Assembly: GCA_025352865.1 (NCBI GenBank)
Contig: JANXSB010000219.1
Coordinates: 1 to 12,013, forward strand
DNA: 12,013 nucleotides
Direction: 5' to 3'
Origin: Chthoniobacter sp.
GTDB taxonomy: Bacteria; Verrucomicrobiota; Verrucomicrobiia; Chthoniobacterales; Chthoniobacteraceae
The notes under the pieces were generated by a model that was given only the letters and a program-made list of their open reading frames with translations, was not told the DNA's origin and made no database searches. Below are positions 5,445-11,567 of the stretch, one piece after another (the first letter of the stretch is position 1; every line of letters starts with the position of its first letter). A program made the position numbers and the translations under genes.

Positions 5445-8339
5445 ATGATCCCGATTACCGAACGATTTCTCAGCGAATGCGGCGGCTGGCAGGCGCTCCG
5501 TGACGCGCGCGGCATTCACGCCGCCGGGCGCGTGCTCGCCGCCAGCTACGCGCCGCCGCTGCTGGAGGGGCGGGTGCGCGAGGGCGATGGGGAGCTGCGC
5601 TCGGGGTTGCGGATCAGCTCGCCATCGCATGTGGAAAATCTCTGCACCTGCCGCGCTTCGCGGCGCGATGGAGTGATCTGCGCGCACGCGCTGGCGGTGG
5701 GATTGGAGTGGCTGAAACCGCACGCCGTGGCCGGGCCAGCCGCGCCCGTGGAAATGGCGACGGCGGTGACCGGCCCGCATTTCACCACGGAGGAAGGCGA
5801 ACCGCTGGAACTGCATATCGTGCTCCCGCCGAACTTCGCAGCCGCGTGGGAACGCAACGCGATCACCGTAGGGATCGAGGGCACAACCAGCGGTCGCCGC
5901 GTGCTCCTTTCCGCCCTCGACAGCGCGAAATCCTACCGCGTCTCGCCGGCGGATTTGCCCGTCCTGACAAAGCTCCGCGCGCTCGCCGCCGGCAGTGTGC
6001 CCGGCATCGCCGCGCTCGACCGCACCGCGTTTCTCGACCTGCTCCCCGCGCTCGCCGGTCACCCGCGGGTCACCTTCGCGAAGACGACCGCCGCCACGAT
6101 TCACCGCGAGCCGTTTCGCCCGGCTCCCGAGCTTCCGCGCGAAGCCGTGATCCTCGCCGGTGGGTCATCCGCGTGGCTGCTCCAAGGCTCGGCCTTTCAC
6201 CCGCTGGCCCCCGAAATCACCACCGGCGCTCCAGTGCCAGCCGATGCGGAAGCACCACGCTTCGCCCTCGCCATCGAAGGCTCGCTAAACCATCTCACGG
6301 CCCGCTTGGACGCGCTCTACGGCGAGCATCGCTTCGCCGTGGAGGCCGCGCCGCCTCGATCCAAAATACAGCGCCACCACGCCGCGGAACGCCAGTCGCT
6401 CGACCGCGTCCTCGCCGCCGGCTTCACCGGTCCCGACCGTACCGCCCAGTTTGTTTTGAAAGGCGAACCCGCCATCCTCGCTTTCTTTGCCCGCGATCTG
6501 CCGCGCCTCGAAAAGGAATGGGCTGTTACCATTGGGGAACGCTTCGCCTACGTCACCCGCGACATTGAGCGCATCCAGCCCCGGCTCGAAATCCGCACCT
6601 CCCGCGAGAATTGGTTCGACCTGCAATACGAGCTCGCCACCCCGAGCGGCGACCGCTTCTCTTCCGCCGAAATCCAGCGGCTCCTGCAATCCGGCCAGAG
6701 CACAACCCGGCTCAAGAATCGCAAACTCGCTGTGTTCGACCCCGGCATGCTCAATGAATTCCAAGAGGCGCTGACGGACTGCAATCCCGAACAGCGCCAG
6801 CCCGGTCTCTACCGGATCGACCGCTGCCATGCGCCCTTCCTCGACGAAATGGCCAAAGAGCAGGGGGGCGAAGTTCAGAGCGATCGCTCATGGTCGGAAT
6901 GGATCGCACCGGTTGGCGATGAGTGGCATTCTGAAGCGGCGTCTTTCGGCTCTTTCGAGCGCATCCTCCGTCCCTATCAAAAGGACGGAGTTAAATGGCT
7001 TAACTCGCTGTTTAAAAGGGGACTACATGGACTTCTTGCGGATGAGATGGGTTTAGGAAAAACCGTCCAAACACTTGCCTTCTTGTCGGGAATTTCTGGA
7101 AAATCACTCGTCGTCTGCCCGTCGTCGCTGGTCTTCAACTGGGAGCGCGAAGCCCGGCGATTCACCCCCGAACTACGCACTTTGGCCATCCAGGGTTCGG
7201 ATCGCCAGTCATTGTTTGGCGAACCCCTGAAGACGGCCGATCTAGTAATCACCAGTTACGCTCTGCTTCGCCGGGATATCAGCCATTATGGCGGGATCGA
7301 GTTTTCAACGGTCGTTCTCGACGAAGCCCAGCATATCAAGAATCCAGACAGCCAGAATGCGCAGTCTGCCTTTTCACTGAAGGCCAAACGTCGTCTGGCT
7401 CTCACCGGTACGCCCGTCGAGAACTCACTTGCCGACATTTGGTCGCTGATGAACTTCCTCATGCCTGGCTACCTCGGGTCGCGACAGGATTTCCGCGAGC
7501 GATTCCAACGCCCCATCGAAAGCGCCCAAGGCGGCCCTATCCATCGACGGCTTATCAGACATCTGCAGCCATGTATCCTGCGCCGACTCAAAAAATCTGT
7601 TATTACTGAACTTCCAGATAAAATAGAGCATATTGCTTATTGTGAGCTAACTGATGAGCAGCGATACATTTACTCAGAGCTCGCAAACACCACCCGCCGA
7701 CAGGTGTCCGAATGGTCGGGCGCGAAGGATCAGGCCAAGGCGCGCATGCTCATGCTCACCGCGTTGCTCCGCCTGCGCCAAACCTGCTGCGACCTCCGAC
7801 TCTTGAAACTTGAGGGAACAGAACCGCGTGAACCCTCGGGCAAATTGCTCATGCTCGAGGAACTTCTTAACGAGGCGATCGATGGCGGGCATCGCGTGCT
7901 GATCTTCAGCCAGTTCGCTTCAATGCTCCGCATTCTGCGTGAAACACTGGCACGGATGAAAATTTCGCAGTGTTACCTAGACGGTCAAACCAAGAACCGC
8001 GCCTCCGAAGTGGATCGCTTCGAATCGGGCAACGCCTCGATTTTTCTGATTAGCCTTAAGGCCGGTGGCACTGGCCTGAATCTGACGAGTGCCGACACCG
8101 TGATTCATTTCGACCCTTGGTGGAATCCAGCCGTTGAGAGCCAGGCCACCGACCGCGCCCATCGAATCGGTCAGAAAAAGGTGGTCACATCCTACAAATT
8201 GATCAGCCGCGACACGGTGGAAGAGAAGATACTGGCGCTCCAAGCGCGGAAGCGAACGATAATCGATGCCACTCTGGATCATGAGCAGCCATTGATGGAA
8301 GGATTGAGCACAGAGGATATCCGCGAATTGATCGAGTAA
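5445..8339 (+). CDS. SNF2-family helicase/translocase with N-terminal SWIM zinc finger
   Basis: A 964-residue protein. A SWIM zinc finger CxC-x9-CxH (Cys67, Cys69, Cys79, His81) begins it, followed by a long middle region like that found ahead of bacterial SNF2 ATPases. The ATPase core has motif I DEMGLGKT (533-540), motif II DEAQ (626-629), motif III LTGTP (653-657), motif V GGTGLNL (874-880) and motif VI DRAHRIGQ (903-910), all intact. It should be an ATP-driven double-stranded DNA translocase that remodels protein-DNA complexes (COG0553 relatives include RapA); the target is unknown. ATG at 5445 has no Shine-Dalgarno site but the sequence runs straight into the conserved N-terminus. Base composition changes inside the gene: sampled 60-base lines give about 85% GC at 5521 but 42% and 38% at 7561 and 7621, while the frame stays open. 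It is divergent from parA and stands alone. Confidence 0.92.
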   Translation: MIPITERFLSECGGWQALRDARGIHAAGRVLAASYAPPLLEGRVREGDGELRSGLRISSPSHVENLCTCRASRRDGVICAHALAVGLEWLKPHAVAGPAAPVEMATAVTGPHFTTEEGEPLELHIVLPPNFAAAWERNAITVGIEGTTSGRRVLLSALDSAKSYRVSPADLPVLTKLRALAAGSVPGIAALDRTAFLDLLPALAGHPRVTFAKTTAATIHREPFRPAPELPREAVILAGGSSAWLLQGSAFHPLAPEITTGAPVPADAEAPRFALAIEGSLNHLTARLDALYGEHRFAVEAAPPRSKIQRHHAAERQSLDRVLAAGFTGPDRTAQFVLKGEPAILAFFARDLPRLEKEWAVTIGERFAYVTRDIERIQPRLEIRTSRENWFDLQYELATPSGDRFSSAEIQRLLQSGQSTTRLKNRKLAVFDPGMLNEFQEALTDCNPEQRQPGLYRIDRCHAPFLDEMAKEQGGEVQSDRSWSEWIAPVGDEWHSEAASFGSFERILRPYQKDGVKWLNSLFKRGLHGLLADEMGLGKTVQTLAFLSGISGKSLVVCPSSLVFNWEREARRFTPELRTLAIQGSDRQSLFGEPLKTADLVITSYALLRRDISHYGGIEFSTVVLDEAQHIKNPDSQNAQSAFSLKAKRRLALTGTPVENSLADIWSLMNFLMPGYLGSRQDFRERFQRPIESAQGGPIHRRLIRHLQPCILRRLKKSVITELPDKIEHIAYCELTDEQRYIYSELANTTRRQVSEWSGAKDQAKARMLMLTALLRLRQTCCDLRLLKLEGTEPREPSGKLLMLEELLNEAIDGGHRVLIFSQFASMLRILRETLARMKISQCYLDGQTKNRASEVDRFESGNASIFLISLKAGGTGLNLTSADTVIHFDPWWNPAVESQATDRAHRIGQKKVVTSYKLISRDTVEEKILALQARKRTIIDATLDHEQPLMEGLSTEDIRELIE

Positions 8340-8371
8340 GATGCATCGAAATCATCCGCGAATCCGGGCCG

Positions 8372-8380
8372 TGTGAATAT
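8372..8380 (-). other. DnaA-box-like site, one mismatch
   Basis: TGTGAATAT is the reverse complement of ATATTCACA, differing at one position from the DnaA box TTATNCACA. Alone it would mean little; it matters only as part of the group at 8372-8541. Confidence 0.25.
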
Positions 8381-8429
8381 GTGGGCTGGAATGAACAATC
8401 CGTCCGGGTGTTGGAGATCCGTTCACAAG

Positions 8430-8438
8430 TTATTCACA
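8430..8438 (+). other. DnaA box, perfect TTATTCACA
   Basis: The nine bases match the bacterial DnaA-box consensus TTATNCACA exactly. A second TTCACA (8422-8427) sits 11 bases upstream of its core, one helical turn away, and a further one-mismatch box TAATTCACA lies at 8533-8541, overlapping the transposase 3' end. An AT-rich stretch follows at 8467-8502. I saw no other perfect box in the window. Binding by DnaA is inference. Confidence 0.4.
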
Positions 8439-8466
8439 GCCGCAATGCTGCCTCAGTGCCAGACAG

Positions 8467-8502
8467 TTTTATATAACATTATACAATATATGTCATATAA
8501 AA
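8467..8502. repeat. AT-rich imperfect inverted repeat, 13-base arms
   Basis: TTTTATATAACAT (8467-8479) and ATGTCATATAAAA (8490-8502) are inverted copies with one mismatch across a 10-base AT-rich spacer. The 36 bases contain only three G or C, in a genome mostly above 60% GC. Possible roles are a duplex-unwinding element beside the DnaA-like box, an operator/promoter region, or the outer end of the insertion sequence. It is not a normal intrinsic terminator because the stem has almost no GC pairs. Confidence 0.55.
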
Positions 8503-9506
8503 TGCGATGGTGTTGGGGTCGGTTGGTTATGGTAATTCACACTTTGCTGCAAAGGCCGCTTCAAACTTGGCGTCCTCTTTCTTCTGCATGTGGCGCGCGG
8601 TGAGTTCAACCACGTCAACCATAGTCCAGCGCCGATCTTCAATCCCTGCGATCTGCGCTGGCGTCTGACCGTCCAAGCTGGCGTGTTTGCGGACGAGATT
8701 ATACACGCCGAGAATCAGCGATGTAGCCAGCTTGTGCATCCGCAGGTCTTTCGAGTAGCCGAGTCCTAGCCGCTGATACCGTTTCAATTCCTGCCGCACC
8801 GTGAGGAAAAGCCGCTCGATGTGGCAGGTCGTCAGGGTTGCCAGATTCGGGTCGCCATAGACGGCCTCGCGCTCCGCGTTGACGATCTTCGGGATGCCGT
8901 TCTTGCGGTTTTTCGGGAACTTCGTGGAATCAAACGCATCTTTGAAAACCTTGCCCTCAGTGCCGTAGCTGAATCCTTCAACGCGCCCCTCGCGAAAGAA
9001 CGCTGGAATGTGGCGCACATAGGAGCGGTACGGGTCGGTGGCAATTTGCACGTAGCCTTTGACGCGCTTGGAAAGGTCTTCAATGAAATCCTCGCTCGTC
9101 TGCCAGTCGCGGCGTCCGATGCGGAAGCTGACAACCAGTTTCGTGTCAGGGTCAATGCCCGCCCAAAGCCAGAAATCGCCCTTGCCGGATTCTTTCGTCA
9201 TCATCCGCTGGCCGTGCTGGCCGACAAACTGCCACTGCTCATCGAGCGCCAGCCGATTGCATTGTAGGTCGCGGAAGTTTTCGTGCATGTAAATCGAGAG
9301 CGCCTCCCCCGCTTCCTCGACTACCCGCTTCACCGCCTTTTTGCCGACGCTGAGCATCCGGCACACCGCATTCATTGGCATCCCCTCGCAAATCGCGGTG
9401 AGCACCATTGCTTGTTTTTCGTTGGAGAGGCGTGCGTTTGGCATGCACGCATAAAACCACGAAGTCGCTTTGCGCGCAAGCACGCATTTAATTTTTATTT
9501 TGACAT
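8490..9506 (-). mobile_element. candidate IS1-family insertion sequence (ends tentative)
   Basis: The transposase gene is nearly the whole element. As possible ends, ATGTCATATAAAA at 8490-8502 and, read inward from the right, ATGTCAAAATAAAA at 9506-9493 agree at 10 of 14 positions, giving about 1.02 kb, a normal size for the family. The match is AT-rich and I found no flanking 8-9 base target duplication at these ends, so the boundaries may be wrong or the insertion old. Only the transposase itself is certain. Confidence 0.35.
8527..9444 (-). CDS. IS1-family DDE transposase
   Basis: A 305-residue protein with an N-terminal helix-turn-helix (about residues 7-45) and a DDE catalytic domain of the IS1 group: first Asp in LALDEQWQFVG (Asp68), FWLWAGIDPDTKLVVSF and the GRRDWQTSEDF block, second Asp in ATDPYRSY (Asp137), Glu in CHIERLFLTVRQELKRYQRLG (Glu210), then the usual YNLVRKHASL and TPAQIAGIED tail. 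It would cut and join the ends of its own insertion sequence. The frame is full length and unbroken, so it may be active. ATG at 9444 is chosen because the family begins near MPNARLSNEKQ; a GTG at 9483 would add 13 residues. It has no overlapping two-frame insA/insB arrangement as in E. coli IS1; a single ORF is common in this subgroup. It is divergent from the P63C gene with a 90-base gap. GC is lower than in the flanking chromosome. Confidence 0.88.
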   Translation of the reverse strand: MPNARLSNEKQAMVLTAICEGMPMNAVCRMLSVGKKAVKRVVEEAGEALSIYMHENFRDLQCNRLALDEQWQFVGQHGQRMMTKESGKGDFWLWAGIDPDTKLVVSFRIGRRDWQTSEDFIEDLSKRVKGYVQIATDPYRSYVRHIPAFFREGRVEGFSYGTEGKVFKDAFDSTKFPKNRKNGIPKIVNAEREAVYGDPNLATLTTCHIERLFLTVRQELKRYQRLGLGYSKDLRMHKLATSLILGVYNLVRKHASLDGQTPAQIAGIEDRRWTMVDVVELTARHMQKKEDAKFEAAFAAKCELP

Positions 9507-9514
9507 GCGTGCTT
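9478..9514. repeat. perfect 10-base inverted repeat between transposase and P63C genes
   Basis: AAGCACGCAT (9478-9487) and ATGCGTGCTT (9505-9514) are exact inverted copies, centres 27 bases apart, around an AT-rich spacer. A further GCACGCAT copy is at 9445-9452, directly before the transposase ATG and 35 bases from the first. The right arm begins at the last base of a TTGACA -35 box, so a bound protein would block that promoter. Repressor binding is inference. Confidence 0.6.
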
Positions 9515-9528
9515 TGTCGGACTAAAAA
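9500..9528 (+). promoter_or_regulatory. promoter candidate for the P63C gene
   Basis: TTGACA at 9500-9505 is a perfect sigma-70 -35 box. Seventeen bases later comes TAAAAA (9523-9528), four of six matching TATAAT. Transcription would begin near 9535, the ATG itself, implying a leaderless mRNA if that start is used, or a ~50-base leader if the in-frame ATG at 9586 is used. Confidence 0.45.
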
Positions 9529-9534
9529 CTCCCC

Positions 9535-10536
9535 ATGACCACAAATCCAGACAACGAACCCGATCCGAAACCAAACGAAGAATCCATGCAGTCCAAGGGA
9601 GGCAAGGCGCGAGCGAGGAAGCTAACGCCAGAACAGCTTGCGGAGTCCGCCAGGAAAGCCGCCGAGGCCCGATGGGCGCAAAGACCAATGCGCGCAACGC
9701 ACAAGGGAAACTTCAAAGAAGAATTCGGGATTGATGTGGATTGCTACGTCTTGGACGACCAACAAAAGACGCCAGTTTTAAGCCAGCGCGGATTCACCAA
9801 AGCACTCGGTTTGTCAGAAGGCGGATCAACACTCGGAAAGTTTTTAGCATCGAAGAAAATCTCCGAATTCGGCGGGGCCGAATTGATACAGAAATTGACG
9901 CAACCCGTTAAGTTTGAATGGGGTACCGGCGGGGCTGAAATGCCTCCGTCAACGATTAACGGGTTTGATGCAACGCTGTTGATTGACATATGCAAAGTCA
10001 TCACATCGCACCGCGCTGAGCTAGGAAAGCGGTATGAGAACGTTATCATCCAAGCCGATGTTATCAACGCCGCTTCCGCGAAAAGCGGTATCAGAGGGCT
10101 GGTTTATGCGCTTGCGGGATACAGCCCCGCCGCAGAGGAGGTCATCGCCGCCTTCAAGATGTACGTTCAAGAGGAGGCGAAGAAATACGAAAAAGAATTC
10201 CCGCCAGAGCTTTATAAAGAATGGTATCGCCTCTATGAAATTGAGCCAATCCAAGGGCGCGGAAGGCCGTGGGAATTCAAGAAACTGACCGTGAACCACA
10301 TCTATGTTCCGCTCGCCAAGAGTCGCGGAAAGATTTTGGAAGTAATGCAAGCGAACAAGGCCAAGGGAGGCGACAGAAAGCGGAAGTTGCTTCAATTTTT
10401 GAGCGAAATTGGAACACGCGCGCTACGCATGCACCTTGGCCGAGTGCTGGAAATGGCCGAAGACTCGCCAGATCAGGCGACTTACGAAAAGAGGATCACC
10501 AAACGGTTTGGCGACCAGCAGGAGCTAGATTTTTGA
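9535..10536 (+). CDS. P63C-domain protein, phage-associated regulator-type family
   Basis: A 333-residue protein with the two hallmarks of P63C proteins: an N-terminal basic motif GGKARARKLTPEQLAESARK followed by AAEARW (about 22-47), then ATHKGNF and a 'VLSQRGFTKALG' segment (81-92), and a C-terminal P63C domain (about 200-320) with EFPPELYKEWYRLYEI, GRGRPWEFKKLTVNHIYVPL and RKRKLLQFLSEIGTRALRMH. The domain was defined among proteins of DNA viruses and phages that carry BRO, KilA-N and similar regulator modules; its molecular function is unknown, and DNA binding is only inferred. Start is ATG 9535 or 9586 (Met18); no good Shine-Dalgarno site precedes either. It is divergent from the transposase, with an inverted repeat at its promoter, and its 3' end overlaps the convergent gene by 12 bases. 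GC is below the flanking chromosome, suggesting transfer. Confidence 0.82.
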   Translation: MTTNPDNEPDPKPNEESMQSKGGKARARKLTPEQLAESARKAAEARWAQRPMRATHKGNFKEEFGIDVDCYVLDDQQKTPVLSQRGFTKALGLSEGGSTLGKFLASKKISEFGGAELIQKLTQPVKFEWGTGGAEMPPSTINGFDATLLIDICKVITSHRAELGKRYENVIIQADVINAASAKSGIRGLVYALAGYSPAAEEVIAAFKMYVQEEAKKYEKEFPPELYKEWYRLYEIEPIQGRGRPWEFKKLTVNHIYVPLAKSRGKILEVMQANKAKGGDRKRKLLQFLSEIGTRALRMHLGRVLEMAEDSPDQATYEKRITKRFGDQQELDF

Positions 10537-10902
10537 TTTTCGCGCTGCTCGCGGCTCAGCCAAAGTATGCTTTGCTGCCAAATACTGCTCCTGTAGCTCT
10601 GGCGGCAGCAAATCCTCGCCCTTCACCGGATCGGTGCCTGTAGCGCGCTCCACTGCGCGGGCAATGTCCGTGTGCGGATCGGACTCATGGGGATTCTGGC
10701 GGCCTGTCCGCGCCCGAAACGCAGCGGACTGACGCGAATCCATCCCGTCTTCTGGGTTTATGTAGGTCGGCATGGCGGAATGTGTCACCGATTCCAAGCC
10801 CTGTCCATTCATCACGAGGACGAGCGATCCATTATAATATCCATACTCAACCGACCCTAACACCAATCCGAAGGTGTTGGTGCCGGTTGGAGGTATGAAC
10901 AT
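10525..10902 (-). CDS. small hypothetical protein, orphan
   Basis: A 125-residue frame I do not recognise. It begins MFIPPTGTNTFGLVLGSVEY, has a Gly/Tyr/Val-rich first third that looks like beta-strands, and a charged, proline-containing second half (DPVKGEDLLPPELQEQYLAAKH) ending in a basic KSKI tail. No signal peptide or membrane helix is evident. Start at ATG 10902 is preferred over TTG 10923, since AGGCGAG stands six bases before it as a partial Shine-Dalgarno site. Codon use and moderate GC resemble the adjacent P63C gene, with which it is convergent (12-base overlap of 3' ends), so the two may have arrived together. It may be chance, but composition and amino-acid balance favour a real gene. 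Confidence 0.5.
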   Translation of the reverse strand: MFIPPTGTNTFGLVLGSVEYGYYNGSLVLVMNGQGLESVTHSAMPTYINPEDGMDSRQSAAFRARTGRQNPHESDPHTDIARAVERATGTDPVKGEDLLPPELQEQYLAAKHTLAEPRAARKSKI

Positions 10903-11016
10903 TATAGACTCGCCTGCCGCCAAGCAATGGGGTCGCTTTCTGTCCGATCACAATGGATTTTACGCGGCGTTCCCCTACGCTTTCGGCTTGCGAGTATTTG
11001 AACAACACCCCGGAAA

Positions 11017-11238
11017 ATGGGTGTGCGGTCAGCGAATTACCGCCTCATCAACGCGGCGTTCGCTGCGTTCAAAGACCTGCGGTGGGATCAGAGGGCGCGC
11101 ATTGTGACGTGGTTCACCGCCGGCCAGTCGGTCCCGGACGCCCTTGCGAGGATCGGTTTGAAACACGTCTGGGATGGTGATGCCGAATCGAAGGAGGAAT
11201 ACTTTGAAAGTCACCGCGCGGAATCGGTTGAATTCTGA
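11017..11238 (+). CDS. small hypothetical protein, possibly the 3' part of a frameshifted gene
   Basis: A 73-residue frame with protein-like composition (LINAAFAAFKDLRWDQRARI, then WFTAGQSVPDALARIGLKHV, acidic tail ending AESVEF) and GC-rich third positions. No known family is recognised; it looks soluble, mostly helical and acidic at the end. ATG at 11017 has only a weak CGGA before it. A second frame starting at ATG 10895, one base out of phase, reads well (MNIIDSPAAKQWGRFLSDHN and on to QHPGKW) up to exactly this point and poorly afterwards, so the true gene may be about 115 residues long, broken by a one-base loss or joined by slippage at the AAAA before 11018. The 10895 start would overlap the start of the minus-strand gene, which weakens that reading. 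Confidence 0.45.
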   Translation: MGVRSANYRLINAAFAAFKDLRWDQRARIVTWFTAGQSVPDALARIGLKHVWDGDAESKEEYFESHRAESVEF

Positions 11239-11294
11239 TCGGGAAAATCCTATGCCCGCCTGTCGCGAGATTCACCCTCTCCCGCGTCTATTTC

Positions 11295-11567
11295 CTACGT
11301 TTGGCCGTCGCCAATCTCCTTCGCCTGTTTCGGAAACTTACTGATGAGCCACTTCAAAACTTCAAGCTGGTCTGGACTTGGCGCACGACGAATTTGGACG
11401 AGTAGTTTGCCCAGCGCGAGCGCGAGGAGATGGCGCGCGGAGTGCGGTATGTATCCTTCGTTCAGCAGCGCGGCGCTGAGACGGAATCGTGTATGGTGAG
11501 GGAAGAGCCGGGCGAGCCGTGAGGGTGGCGCAGAGCGCCGGAGTTCACTTCGCGAAAATTTCCGCAA
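11295..11567 (-). CDS. doubtful small ORF downstream of the dienelactone hydrolase gene
   Basis: A 90-residue frame on the same strand as the hydrolase. The second half reads like a protein (ARHLLALALGKLLVQIRR, then PDQLEVLKWLISKFPKQAKE), with GC-rich third positions; the first 30 residues are Arg/Ser/Pro-rich and less convincing. The only start I find is TTG at 11567, inside the last codons of the hydrolase gene, with an AAGGGG four bases before it that is also hydrolase coding sequence. It may be a real overlapping gene, a gene remnant, or noncoding. No family recognised. Confidence 0.3.
   Translation of the reverse strand: MRKFSRSELRRSAPPSRLARLFPHHTRFRLSAALLNEGYIPHSARHLLALALGKLLVQIRRAPSPDQLEVLKWLISKFPKQAKEIGDGQT

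Noticed and set aside
4441..5448. 335-codon plus-strand open frame opposite parA
   Set aside because: It is a Gly/Glu/Ala-rich shadow of a high-GC gene; the minus strand encodes a complete ParA with all Walker motifs.
8467..8502. intrinsic terminator for the helicase or transposase
   Set aside because: The stem is nearly all A-T pairs and lacks the GC-rich stem followed by a T-run.
8373..8603. 76-codon plus-strand ORF in the helicase-transposase gap
   Set aside because: It crosses the AT-rich dyad and the transposase 3' end, has odd composition (many Met, Trp, Tyr in one part) and no ribosome site.
8340..11544. CRISPR array, tRNA attachment site or integrase-bounded island
   Set aside because: No regularly spaced repeats, tRNA-like sequence or recombinase gene was seen; the block is called accessory only from its GC and gene content.
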